DNA of 64,000 nucleotides from Streptomyces sp. NBC_00358 (GTDB taxonomy: Bacteria; Actinomycetota; Actinomycetes; Streptomycetales; Streptomycetaceae), in contig NZ_CP107976.1 in the NCBI RefSeq assembly GCF_036099295.1, positions 3,596,001 through 3,660,000 of the forward strand, read 5' to 3'. This document shows, in pieces, positions 7,385 through 16,107 of the stretch. The first letter of the stretch is position 1. Each line of letters opens with the position of its first letter. Made by a program: the position numbers and the translations under genes. The notes under the pieces are model-generated. The model was not told where the DNA came from. It ran no database searches and saw nothing but the letters and a program-made list of their open reading frames with translations.

Positions 7385-9196
7385 TTACTTGACGAACAGG
7401 CGACGCGGGTCGACGCCACCGATCACGTCGTCGTAGACCATGCCGCCGACCTTGGAGCCGGCGATCTGGGTCTGCTTGTAGTAGCCGGTCGGGACCTCGT
7501 TGACGACGTCCTTGACCAGGTACTGGTCGACCTTCTCCCACTCGGCCGCGGCCTTGATCGGGTCGGTGATCTTGTTGATGCGGTCGATGTCCGCGTTGAC
7601 CTTGGGGTCGTTGACCTGCGAGTAGTTCTGCGCGCCGTCGGCGATCGCGCGGCCGTCGTACAGCGGCGGGATCACGGTCGAGGAGGACGGCCAGTCGGCA
7701 CCCCACGCGGTGTGGAAGATGTCGTAGTTGTTGTCCAGCTTGCTGACCTGGTCGTAGTACGTCTCGGCCGGGATCTCCTGGCGCTGGACGTTGAAGCCCG
7801 CCTTCTGCAGGCCCGCCGCCATGGCGGTGGAGTACTGCTGGCCCTCGGGGGTGTTGATGTAGCCGAAGGTCAGCTTCATGCCCACCTTGCCGGCCTTCTT
7901 CAGCAGGGCCTTGGCCTTGACGGGGTCACCGGCCGGCTTCTTCTTCTTGCCGAACGGGTCGAAGGACGCGTCGTAGCCGCTGACGGTCGGGCTGATGAGG
8001 CCGCCGGCGACCTCCATCGCGTCGGTGCCGCCGTAGGCACGGATGAAGGGAGTGATCGGCAGGGCGTAGGCGATGGCCTCGCGGATCGTCTTGTCCTTGA
8101 GGGCCGGGTGGCTCATGTTGATGTTCATCTGGCCGACGTAGGGCTGGAAGCCCGAGACCGTGCGGGACTTCAGCTTCGGGTCGGCGAGGACCTTGGAGAG
8201 GTTGCCCGCGTCGACCTGGTTGTTGAAGCTGATGCCGGTCTGGTCGGTGCCGGTGTCCGCCAGCAGCGTCTTGGTGGACGTCTCGTACTGCTGGTTGAAC
8301 GTGATGTTGAACTGGTCCACGTACTGGTGACGGATCGGGTCGGTCTTCGGGTCCCAGTTGGTGTTCTTCACGAGGACCATCGACTTGCCGGACTTGAACG
8401 ACTGGATCTTGTACGGGCCGGTCGTGACGGGCGCCCGGTCGTACTTCGTCTTGGTGTCACCCTTCGCGGAGACGACCGCGTAGCCCGCCATGGCGAGGGC
8501 GTACGGCAGGTCGGGGTGCGAGGTCTTGAACTTGAAGACGATGGTCTTGTCGTCCGGCGTCTGCAGGATGCTGTCCGGCAGGTGCTTGCCCTTGTAGGGG
8601 CCGTCCTTCAGCAGCTTGCGGTAGTCCGCGCCGGGGGTGTTGGCGAGCCACTGCTGGATGTAGGGCGGGCCCTGGTTGATGAAGGGCGCGAACATACGCT
8701 CGATGGTCTGACGGACGTCCTTGGACGTGATCGGCGAGCCGTCCTCGAACTTGATGCCGTCCTTGAGCGTGTACTTCCAGGTCTTGCCGCCGTCCGTCGT
8801 GGTGCCGGAGTCGGTGGCGAGGTCGCCGACGACCTCGTGCTTGGAGCCGTCGTTGCCCGTGGCCTTGTATCCGGTGAGACCACGGTGGATCAGCGTGGCG
8901 AGGGAACCCTCGTCGGAGACGTAGATCTGGCCCGGGTCCAGGTGCGCGTAGCTGTCACGCTGGAGGACCTCCATCGTGCCGCCGCTCTTCGCGCCGGGGA
9001 CCTCGGCCGCGGGGCCGGTGGAGTCCGCGACGGTGCCGAACTTGATCGACGCCTGCTGGCGCTTCGCGTTCTCCTTGTCCTTGTTGCTGCCGTTCCCGTT
9101 GTCGCTGCCGCCCTTGCTGCAACCGGTGAGCACGAGAGCTCCCGCCGCGAGCACGGAGATCGCGGCGTATGCGTGGCGTCCGCCCCTACTCATCAC
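7385..9196 (-). CDS. bldKB: BldKB-type oligopeptide-binding lipoprotein (SBP family 5)
   Basis: 603 residues from GTG 9196. The adjacent ATG at 9193 is equally placed relative to the AGGA ribosome site. A lipoprotein signal ends LVLTGCSKGG (lipid-modified Cys about residue 26). The mature chain has family 5 solute-binding hallmarks: GLTGYKATGND, WKYTLKDGIKFEDGSPIT, and TGPYKIQSFKSGKSMVL. It is exported, anchored to the outer face of the membrane, and delivers peptides to the BldKA/BldKC pore. In S. coelicolor the orthologous protein is needed to import an extracellular developmental signal. Length fits that family. The gene sits between the two permease genes and has intergenic spacers on both sides (147 and 95 bp). 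Confidence 0.92.
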   Translation of the reverse strand: MMSRGGRHAYAAISVLAAGALVLTGCSKGGSDNGNGSNKDKENAKRQQASIKFGTVADSTGPAAEVPGAKSGGTMEVLQRDSYAHLDPGQIYVSDEGSLATLIHRGLTGYKATGNDGSKHEVVGDLATDSGTTTDGGKTWKYTLKDGIKFEDGSPITSKDVRQTIERMFAPFINQGPPYIQQWLANTPGADYRKLLKDGPYKGKHLPDSILQTPDDKTIVFKFKTSHPDLPYALAMAGYAVVSAKGDTKTKYDRAPVTTGPYKIQSFKSGKSMVLVKNTNWDPKTDPIRHQYVDQFNITFNQQYETSTKTLLADTGTDQTGISFNNQVDAGNLSKVLADPKLKSRTVSGFQPYVGQMNINMSHPALKDKTIREAIAYALPITPFIRAYGGTDAMEVAGGLISPTVSGYDASFDPFGKKKKPAGDPVKAKALLKKAGKVGMKLTFGYINTPEGQQYSTAMAAGLQKAGFNVQRQEIPAETYYDQVSKLDNNYDIFHTAWGADWPSSSTVIPPLYDGRAIADGAQNYSQVNDPKVNADIDRINKITDPIKAAAEWEKVDQYLVKDVVNEVPTGYYKQTQIAGSKVGGMVYDDVIGGVDPRRLFVK

Positions 9197-9343
9197 TCAG
9201 ATTCCTACCCATCTGTGTATCACCGGTGCGAGCAAGTGCACCTGTGGTGCCGGTGAGTTGCGGTCTTCGAACCAGTGAAGTGCCGTTGAGGTGCTGTGGA
9301 ATTGCCGTTCGAAATCGGGGCGAAGGCGCCCACAACTCGTTGG

Positions 9344-10378
9344 TCAGCGGGCCGTCTTCGGATCGAAGGCGTCTCGGACCGAATCCCCGAGCAGGTTGAA
9401 CGCGACGACGAAGATGATCATCGAGACACCCGGGAAGAACATGTAGGTGATGTCGTTCTGCAGGACGAGTTCCGTCGAGGCCTTGGAGAACATCTGCCCC
9501 CAGTCGGGCGTCGGTTCGACGATTCCGACACCGAGGAACGACAGGCCCGCCTCGATCGTCACGAAGTTGGGGAGCAGATAGGTGGCCTGCACGAGGAGCG
9601 GTGTCACCACGTTGGGCAGCACTTCCTTGCGGATGATCCGCCAGGGGGACGCCCCGCTCACCTTGGCCGCTTCGATGAACTCCCGCTCGCGCAGGGCGAG
9701 CGCGGTTCCGCGCAGGATGCGGGCGAGACTCATCCAGCCGAGGGCCCATTGGACGGCGATCAGCGCGAGCACGCGCACATAGGTCGGCGTCTCGTCCCGC
9801 GGGCTCACGAAGAGCGAGACCACCACGGGCATGCTCGCGATGAAGAAGAGCTGCGACGGGAAGGCCAGCAGGAAGTCGATGACGCGGCTGATGCCGTAGT
9901 CGACCTTGCCTCCGATGTAGCCGGCGGTGACTCCCAGCAGGATGCCGGTCAGCACGACCGTGACGGTCACCGCCACGGAGATCATCAGCGAGGTCCGGAT
10001 GCCGTAGATCAGCTTGGTGAACACGTCGTAGCCGTTGCCCGGTTCCAGACCGAACCAGAACTCGCTGCTGATACCGCCGTTGGGCTGGAGCGGCACGCCG
10101 GCGCTGTCGAAGAGCTCGGGGCGTTCGTCCGCGTACACCGTGTACGGATTCTTGCCGTACAGCTTGGCGATCAGCGGGGCGACCGCCCCGATCAGGAAGA
10201 AGAACCCCACGACGTAGGCGGAGATGACCCCCGAGCGGTCCCGCTTGAAGCGGAGCCACATCAACTGGCCGGGAGACCGGCCGACGAGCGGCCCGGCCTC
10301 GGGTTTCGCGGTCGCCACCTGCCCGCCGTGCACGACGACCGGTTCCGCGCCGTCCTCGGTCTCGATAGGACTCGTCAC
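9344..10378 (-). CDS. bldKA: BldKA-type oligopeptide ABC transporter permease (DppC-like)
   Basis: 344 residues from GTG 10378. A TTG at 10396 would add six residues but lacks a better ribosome site. An N-terminal cytoplasmic tail (about 40 residues) precedes the first helix (VISAYVVGFFFLIGAVAPLI). Then come a periplasmic-type loop and five more helices, with the EAA coupling motif around EFIEAAKVSGASPWRIIRKE. It is the DppC-like half of the pore and the first gene of the bldK-type operon. A 660-bp non-coding leader precedes it, containing a small ORF (10604-10702), an inverted repeat (10548-10561) and further dyads. Confidence 0.9.
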   Translation of the reverse strand: MTSPIETEDGAEPVVVHGGQVATAKPEAGPLVGRSPGQLMWLRFKRDRSGVISAYVVGFFFLIGAVAPLIAKLYGKNPYTVYADERPELFDSAGVPLQPNGGISSEFWFGLEPGNGYDVFTKLIYGIRTSLMISVAVTVTVVLTGILLGVTAGYIGGKVDYGISRVIDFLLAFPSQLFFIASMPVVVSLFVSPRDETPTYVRVLALIAVQWALGWMSLARILRGTALALREREFIEAAKVSGASPWRIIRKEVLPNVVTPLLVQATYLLPNFVTIEAGLSFLGVGIVEPTPDWGQMFSKASTELVLQNDITYMFFPGVSMIIFVVAFNLLGDSVRDAFDPKTAR

Positions 10379-10547
10379 AATTCGCCCATTCCGCAAGTGT
10401 GGGTGTGCCGTACTCGGCTTCGCCGGTCCGCCGCAGCGGAGGAGGCTGTGCCGAGTCGGCGGCCGTCACCTGGCGTGTCGGCCACCGTTCGGTTCAGAAG
10501 AGACGTCAATTACCCGGCAGTCGCCCGGAACTCCCAGCGGGACGCGC

Positions 10548-10561
10548 GTAGTTGAAACTAC
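10548..10561. promoter_or_regulatory. Inverted repeat in the bldKA leader
   Basis: GTAGTT-GA-AACTAC, perfect 6-bp arms separated by 2 bp, about 170 bp upstream of bldKA and just after the small ORF. It could be an operator or a small RNA hairpin. Function is unknown. Confidence 0.4.
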
Positions 10562-10603
10562 GGCGCGGTCCGTGGGGCCGGACTTTCGGCACCGGCCTCC
10601 GCG

Positions 10604-10702
10604 TCAGTACGCGCAGACGCGGATCCGGGTTCGGAACTCCGCGCCGTCGTCGCGGACCGCAGGGGACGATGTGACCCACATGGTGCTGATGACACCGCAC
10701 AT
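10604..10702 (-). CDS. Possible 32-residue leader or small protein upstream of bldKA
   Basis: An ATG at 10702 is preceded by GAGGAGG 5 nt upstream, one of the best ribosome-binding sites in the window, and opens 32 codons ending RIRVCAY before TGA. It contains two cysteines, a tryptophan and a second internal Met. The stop lies about 225 bp before bldKA, on the same strand and presumably in the same transcript. The strong ribosome site argues for translation. Whether it is a regulatory leader peptide or a free-standing small protein is open. It shows no Cys-run or aromatic-run like classical attenuator leaders. I do not recognise the family. Confidence 0.5.
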   Translation of the reverse strand: MCGVISTMWVTSSPAVRDDGAEFRTRIRVCAY

Positions 10703-11040
10703 GGGTACCTCCTCATGACTCAACCGGTGCACGGACAGGAGGGGCACTGTTGACCTCCGACACCCCTGACGGAGGATCAAGCACCCCACTGTGCTCGTGA
10801 GTCGGCGCTGTCCCCACAGCGCATGACCCATTGACCCGAGCGTTACGCGGCTAACTATCTGACATGAGCCAGATAACCGACCACAGCCTTTTGGTCTCGG
10901 TTCCATCACAGCTCTCGCGTACATCTTCCAAAATCTGGACAAAATGATCTGCGGGAGAAGCCCCCGAAACGGACGTGTTACATGCGTATCGGTCTGGGCG
11001 CACCGCATTTCGGACATGGGAGGGCGGAAAACGGGTGGCA
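10703..11040 (-). promoter_or_regulatory. Upstream region of the bldK operon
   Basis: This 338-bp stretch between the typA terminator and the small ORF must carry the operon promoter. It is less GC-rich than the genes. Two short dyads are visible: 10754-10759 with 10770-10775 (CCTCCG/CGGAGG) and 10805-10811 with 10816-10822 (GCGCTGT-CCCC-ACAGCGC). I could not single out a convincing -35/-10 pair. No protein-coding gene is supported here. Confidence 0.45.
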
Positions 11041-11079
11041 AAAAGCCCGGGTGCCCCCATGGAGGGGGCACCCGGGCTC
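11041..11079 (-). terminator. typA rho-independent terminator
   Basis: On the minus strand a perfect 15-bp stem (11065-11079 with 11045-11059, 5-nt loop) is followed directly by five T residues. It lies 57 bp past the typA stop and separates it from the bldK leader. Confidence 0.9.
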
Positions 11080-11135
11080 AAGTCGTGCTGGATCAGCGGG
11101 TCAGTGCCGCTGGATCAGCCGGTGAGGCCGGTCGA

Positions 11136-13049
11136 TCAGCCGTGCTTGGCGCGGCTGGCGCTGCGACCGCGCTCCTTCTGGTCGAGAACGAGCTTGCGGA
11201 TGCGAACGGACTCCGGGGTCACCTCGACGCACTCGTCGTCGCGGCAGAACTCCAGCGACTGCTCCAGGGAGAGCTTGCGCGGCGGGACGATCGCCTCGAA
11301 CGAGTCGGCGGCGGCCGAACGCATGTTGGTGAGCTTCTTCTCCTTGGTGATGTTCACGTCCATGTCGTCGGCGCGCGAGTTCTCGCCGACGATCATGCCC
11401 TCGTACACCTCGGTGCCGGGGTCGGTGAACAGCACACCGCGCTCCTGGAGGTTCGTCATCGCGAACGCGGTGACGGCGCCCGCGCGGTCGGCGACCAGCG
11501 AACCGTTGTTACGGGTCGTCAGGGTGCCGAACCACGGCTCGTGGCCCTCGTGGATCGAGTGGGCGATGCCCGTGCCGCGCGTACCGGTCAGGAACTCGGT
11601 CCGGAAGCCGATGAGGCCGCGGGACGGAACGACGAACTCCAGGCGGACCCAGCCGGAGCCGTGGTTCGACATGTTGTCCATGCGGCCCTTGCGGACGCCC
11701 ATGAGCTGCGTGACCGCGCCCATGTGCTCCTCGGGGACGTCGATCGTCATGCGCTCGACGGGCTCGTGCACCTTGCCGTCGATGACCTGGGTGACGACCT
11801 GCGGCTTGCCGATGGTCAGCTCGAAGCCCTCGCGGCGCATCTGCTCGACCAGGATGGCGAGCGCGAGCTCACCGCGGCCCTGGACCTCCCAGGCGTCCGG
11901 GCGCTCGGTGTCGAGCACGCGGAGGGAGACGTTGCCGACCAGCTCGCGGTCGAGGCGGTCCTTGACCTGGCGGGCGGTGACCTTGCGGTCCTTGTCCTTG
12001 ACCGCGGCCTTGGCGTCCGCGCCCTTGCCCGTGCCACCACGGCCGACCAGCGGCGAGGTGTTCGTGCCGATGGTCATGGAGATCGCCGGCTCGTCGACCG
12101 TGATCAGCGGCAGCGCGATCGGGTTCTCCGGGTCGGCCAGGGTCTCGCCGATCATGATGTCCGGGATACCGGCGACGGCGCAGATGTCACCGGGGCCGGC
12201 CACCTCGGCGGGCTTGCGGGTGAGCGCCTCGGTCATCAGCAGCTCGGTGATACGCACGTTGGACATCGTGCCGTCGCGCTTGATCCACGTGACGGTCTGG
12301 CCCTTGCGCAGCTCACCCTGCTCGACGCGGAGCAGCGCGATGCGGCCGAGGAAGTTGTCGGCGTCCAGGTTGGTCACGTGGGCCTGGAGCGGCGCGGACT
12401 CGTCGAAGGACGGGGCCGGGACGGACTCCAGGATCGTGGTGAAGAACGGCTCCAGGCTGTCGCTGTCGGCCGGGACGGTGCCGTCCTCCGGCTTGGTCAG
12501 CGAGGCCACGCCGTCACGCGCACACGCGTAGACGATCGGGAACTCGATCTGCTCCTCGTCGGCGTCCAGGTCCAGGAAGAGGTCGTAGGTCTCGTTGACG
12601 ACCTCGTCGATCCGGGAGTCCGGGCGGTCGGTCTTGTTGATGCACAGGATGACCGGCAGACGCTGCTGCAGCGCCTTGCGCAGCACGAAGCGGGTCTGCG
12701 GCAGCGGGCCCTCGGAGGCGTCGACCAGCAGGACGACCGCGTCCACCATCGACAGACCGCGCTCGACCTCACCACCGAAGTCGGCGTGGCCGGGGGTGTC
12801 GATGATGTTGATCGTGATGACGTCGCCGCCATCCTTCGGGTGGTACTTGACCGCCGTGTTCTTCGCCAGGATCGTGATGCCCTTCTCACGTTCCAGGTCG
12901 TTCGAGTCCATCATGCGGTCGTCGAGCGACTCGGCGGCGTGCGCGGCGAAGGCACCGGCCTGCTTGAGCATGGCGTCGACCAGAGTGGTCTTGCCGTGGT
13001 CGACGTGGGCGACGATGGCGACGTTGCGGATGTCGTGGCGCGTGGCCAT
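11136..13049 (-). CDS. typA: Translational GTPase TypA/BipA
   Basis: 637 residues from ATG 13049, with a purine-rich GGGAGAAG upstream. The translational GTPase domain is at the N-terminus: G1 AHVDHGKTT, G3 DTPGHADFGGEV, G4 NKTDRP. The beta-barrel domain, EF-G-like domains III and V, and the BipA-specific C-terminal domain with lysine/arginine-rich end (LVLDQKERGRSASRAKHG) follow. TypA binds ribosomes and assists growth under stress, including 50S maturation in enteric bacteria. A 41-residue upstream open extension is not family-like and was excluded. It is monocistronic with its own terminator, immediately beside the bldK leader as in S. coelicolor. Confidence 0.97.
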   Translation of the reverse strand: MATRHDIRNVAIVAHVDHGKTTLVDAMLKQAGAFAAHAAESLDDRMMDSNDLEREKGITILAKNTAVKYHPKDGGDVITINIIDTPGHADFGGEVERGLSMVDAVVLLVDASEGPLPQTRFVLRKALQQRLPVILCINKTDRPDSRIDEVVNETYDLFLDLDADEEQIEFPIVYACARDGVASLTKPEDGTVPADSDSLEPFFTTILESVPAPSFDESAPLQAHVTNLDADNFLGRIALLRVEQGELRKGQTVTWIKRDGTMSNVRITELLMTEALTRKPAEVAGPGDICAVAGIPDIMIGETLADPENPIALPLITVDEPAISMTIGTNTSPLVGRGGTGKGADAKAAVKDKDRKVTARQVKDRLDRELVGNVSLRVLDTERPDAWEVQGRGELALAILVEQMRREGFELTIGKPQVVTQVIDGKVHEPVERMTIDVPEEHMGAVTQLMGVRKGRMDNMSNHGSGWVRLEFVVPSRGLIGFRTEFLTGTRGTGIAHSIHEGHEPWFGTLTTRNNGSLVADRAGAVTAFAMTNLQERGVLFTDPGTEVYEGMIVGENSRADDMDVNITKEKKLTNMRSAAADSFEAIVPPRKLSLEQSLEFCRDDECVEVTPESVRIRKLVLDQKERGRSASRAKHG

Positions 13050-13188
13050 AATGAGGCGCTTCTCCCGGAGTGAGTGGACGGCCTCCGCAGCGCGGGGCCT
13101 GCCGGGCTGAACACGCCACGGCCTTACCCCATGGTACGTGGCCCTGACAGAGGCGGCCTCCGCAGGGCCACGGGGGGCCGGGCCGAAC

Positions 13189-13210
13189 GGGCCCGCCACA
13201 GGGCGGGCCC
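13189..13210 (-). terminator. Hairpin terminator after the orphan binding protein gene
   Basis: GGGCCCGCC-ACAG-GGCGGGCCC, a 9-bp perfect stem starting 19 bp beyond the stop at 13229. No U-tract. Confidence 0.6.
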
Positions 13211-13228
13211 CGGTCGTTCACCCGCAGG

Positions 13229-15682
13229 TCACCGGCTCTTCGACGGGCTCGCCGAAGGGTGCGCGCCCTTCTTCAGGAAGCCCATGTCCTCGTACACCGG
13301 GGTCTGGAAACCGAAGGCTCCGGTGTTGGCGAGACCGATGCGGGCGGCGGCGAGCTGGGGGCGCTGGTAGAGGGGGATGGAACCGGCCGCGGCCCAGATG
13401 CGGGCGTCCGCCTTGCGGACCAGGGAGCGCTCCTCGTCCTCGTTCAGGGTGGAGAGCGCCTTGTCGAAGAGCTGGTCGACCTGGTCGGTGCCGACGCGGG
13501 TGTAGTTCTGCTCGACGCTCAGCGAGCCGTCGGCCGCCGGTACCGGCTTGGCGTAGATCGGGCGGGCGTCGGTGGCCGGGAAGGCCGAGGCCGGCCACGA
13601 GTAGAGCGCCAGGTCGTACTGGCCCGAGGCGATGTGGTCCTTGAAGTAGCTGTCGTCGGAGACCTTCGAGATGTCCGTGCGGATCCCGATGCGCTGGAGC
13701 ATCCGCGCGATCTTGTCGGCGACGGCGCGCAGCGATTCCGAGCCCTGCCCGGAGGGCACGACGAAGCGGAGCGTCAGCGCCTTGCCGTCCTTGGCGAGGA
13801 CGTTGGACGCGGCACCCGCCGGTGCGGCCGATCCCTTGGGCGCGGCCGATCCCTTGGGCGCGTAAGCCCCCGCAAGTCCGCCCCGCCCGGCGTACTTCCG
13901 GCCGTCCAGGTGCCGGGCGGCCTGCTCGTCGGTGTGCGCGCCCGACCTCGCGTCGGCCTGCTGCTCCTGCTTCCTGGCGTGGTCCCTGGGGTCCTGGGTC
14001 AGCCCCCGGCGGGCCCCGGACGGCTTGTCGTCCTCGCCGAGTACGTACGTCCCGCCGTCGCCCGGCCTGTCGTCCTCGCCCGAGGCGCTCTTCTCCCCCT
14101 TGGACCCGGCCGCCTTCTCCGTCTTCTTCTGCTCCGTGACCGGCCCGCCGGGCACCCATCCGGCGTCGGCGAGCAGGGCGCGCACCTCGGCGGCGTCCTG
14201 CTTCCCGAGGGCGCCGCTGTTGTCGGCGTAAGCCGGCTGGCCGGCGAGGGCGAGGTGACTGCCGACCGGCTCGGCGGGCAGACCGAGCGGCTGGAGGACG
14301 GTCCGGGCGAGTTCCCTGCGGTCCAGGGCGCGGGCCACCGCGCGGCGGACGCGCTCGTCGGCGAGGGGGCCCTCGGAGCCGTTGAGGGCGAGCTGCGTGT
14401 AGGCGGGTTCGAGGGACTTGCGGACCACGAACGCGCTCAGCGCGGACTGGAGGCGGGCCGCCTTCGACCTGTCCTCGCTCCCCTTCGAACCCTCCTCGCC
14501 CTTCTCGCCGTCGTCACTCTTCCCGCCGTCGCCGTCGTCGCTCTTGTCGGCCCTGTCGCCCTTCTCGCCCTTGTGGCCCTTCTCGCCCCGCGCGTCCTGG
14601 TGGCTCCTGCCGCCCTTCGCGTTCTTCCCGTCCTCCTCCTCCTCGGAGGACTTGTCCTTGCCCTTCTTCTCGGACGCTCCCTTCTTCTCGGAGGCGTCCT
14701 TCCCGCTCTTGTCCCCGGACGTGTCCTTCTCACCCTTGGCGCCCGCCGTGTGCGTCCCGTTCGCCGCGGAGGCACCCTGCAACGCGGCGCCGTCCTTGTT
14801 CCGGGCGGCGAGGGTGACCCGCTCGGCCTCGGCGGGGTCGATCTCGGCCAGGTCGAGCCTGTCCTCGGCGAGTGCCTCGGCCCGCTTGTCACGGGCCACG
14901 GCCACCAGGTCGATCTCGTCGAGCTTGCTGGGGCGGCCCCACCAGCGCGCGTTGCGGGTGAGGGTGACCTCGCCGCCCGTGCGGTCGACCTTCTTCACCG
15001 CGAAGGGACCCGCGGTGACCTTGAGCTTGCCCCGCGCGCCGTCGTTGAAGGAGTCCGCGGTCCCCATCACGTCCTTCGGGTACAGCGGCGAGAACAGCGC
15101 CTTCCAGTCGGCGTAGGGCCGGCTGAAGGTGACGCGGACCTCCAGGTTGTTCTTGCCCCGCTCGATCTTCTCGATACGGTCGTATCCGGCGTTGCGGGCC
15201 GTCCAGTACGCGGAGTCCTTGCCGGACAGGGCGCGCCACTGGGCGGCGAAGTCGGCGGCGCCGATCTCGCGTCCGTCGCTCCACACGGCCTGCTGGTTGA
15301 GCTTGTACAGCACGACCTGCTTGGGCGACGTGCCCACGACCTTCGCCGACTCCAGGTAGTCGGGGTTGATCTGCGGCCGCCCGTTCGCGTCGAGCCGGTA
15401 CATCGACGGCAGGACGGCACCGGCGACCCGGGAGGTCGCGGCGTCCGCGTCCGCCTGGAACGTGTTCAGCGTCTGCGGTACGGCGTCCACGGCCCAGCGC
15501 AGGGTGCCGCCGTCGGCGATCAGGTCACGGGACGCGGGCGCGATGTCCTGCACTGCCGCGGGTCTGTCCGCCTCGTCGTCCGCACTGCACGCGGCGAGGG
15601 CGGGTACCGCGAGCACGCCCGCGGTCAGGAACGCGGCCGAGCGCATCACCGCGCGCAGTCCGACGCCTTCGTGGGACATCAC
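13229..15682 (-). CDS. Orphan family 5 solute-binding lipoprotein with two charged low-complexity insertions
   Basis: 817 residues from GTG 15682. The neighbouring ATG 15679 is equally good, and GGAGG lies at 15688-15692. A lipoprotein signal ends VPALAAC (Cys32). Family 5 binding-protein features follow: GGTLRWAVDAVPQTLNTF, VLYKLNQQAVWSDG, AGPFAVKKVDRTGG, and QYDLALYSWPASAFP near the C-terminus. Two segments are foreign to the fold: about residues 300-405 (Lys/Glu/Asp/Gly/Ser-rich, with KGEKG- and EKKGKDK-type runs) and about 514-630 (Ala/Gly/Lys/Asp-rich, with a repeated APKGSA). These explain the excess over the usual 500-600 residues. No permease or ATPase gene is adjacent, so its ABC partner is unknown. 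It may bind peptides or serve a surface or sensor role. Confidence 0.9.
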   Translation of the reverse strand: MMSHEGVGLRAVMRSAAFLTAGVLAVPALAACSADDEADRPAAVQDIAPASRDLIADGGTLRWAVDAVPQTLNTFQADADAATSRVAGAVLPSMYRLDANGRPQINPDYLESAKVVGTSPKQVVLYKLNQQAVWSDGREIGAADFAAQWRALSGKDSAYWTARNAGYDRIEKIERGKNNLEVRVTFSRPYADWKALFSPLYPKDVMGTADSFNDGARGKLKVTAGPFAVKKVDRTGGEVTLTRNARWWGRPSKLDEIDLVAVARDKRAEALAEDRLDLAEIDPAEAERVTLAARNKDGAALQGASAANGTHTAGAKGEKDTSGDKSGKDASEKKGASEKKGKDKSSEEEEDGKNAKGGRSHQDARGEKGHKGEKGDRADKSDDGDGGKSDDGEKGEEGSKGSEDRSKAARLQSALSAFVVRKSLEPAYTQLALNGSEGPLADERVRRAVARALDRRELARTVLQPLGLPAEPVGSHLALAGQPAYADNSGALGKQDAAEVRALLADAGWVPGGPVTEQKKTEKAAGSKGEKSASGEDDRPGDGGTYVLGEDDKPSGARRGLTQDPRDHARKQEQQADARSGAHTDEQAARHLDGRKYAGRGGLAGAYAPKGSAAPKGSAAPAGAASNVLAKDGKALTLRFVVPSGQGSESLRAVADKIARMLQRIGIRTDISKVSDDSYFKDHIASGQYDLALYSWPASAFPATDARPIYAKPVPAADGSLSVEQNYTRVGTDQVDQLFDKALSTLNEDEERSLVRKADARIWAAAGSIPLYQRPQLAAARIGLANTGAFGFQTPVYEDMGFLKKGAHPSASPSKSR

Positions 15683-15869
15683 TGCAACCTCCGGGGGACG
15701 CTCCGCTGTAGGGGGCAGGTCTGTCTCTGATCCCGTTTGGCGGTATATGGAGCTGATCCGATCTACGGGCTAACTGAAGAGCAGCGCGGCCGGGGGTACG
15801 CGACGACACGGCGACGCCCGTACGGAACCCCACTCGTGCGGCGCAATCCGCCCGCGAGGACAGGGGCCG

Positions 15870-16069
15870 CGACACGCACGGGGCACGGGGCCCGGGGCGC
15901 ACGGGGCGCGCGGGGCGCACGGGGCGCGGGGCCCGTGGCGCCCGTGGCGCGCGGGGCGCCCGTGGGGCACGCGGGGCGAAGTGCCTGCCGCCCGATTCCC
16001 CGGCCGCCGGGCCGCCGGGCCGCCGGGCACCCGGGGCACCCGGGGCACCCGGGGCACCCGGCACCCGGG
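15870..16069. repeat. GC-rich degenerate and tandem repeats in a divergent intergenic region
   Basis: Two blocks of simple repeats. About 15870-15990 has degenerate GCGCGGGG/GCACGGGGC units. About 16003-16069 has three CCGCCGGGC units followed by five 9-bp GCACCCGGG units, the fourth shortened. All six frames read through with low-complexity sequence, which gives spurious open frames. The block lies between the divergent starts of the lipoprotein gene and the 107-residue gene upstream of sdhC. Confidence 0.85.
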
Positions 16070-16107
16070 GGCGCATCGCCTCGTACTGTCCCGGGCGCCC
16101 GGGAGTC

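Noticed and set aside
10944..13073. Long plus-strand frame opposite typA
   Set aside because: The minus strand encodes TypA with all GTPase motifs.
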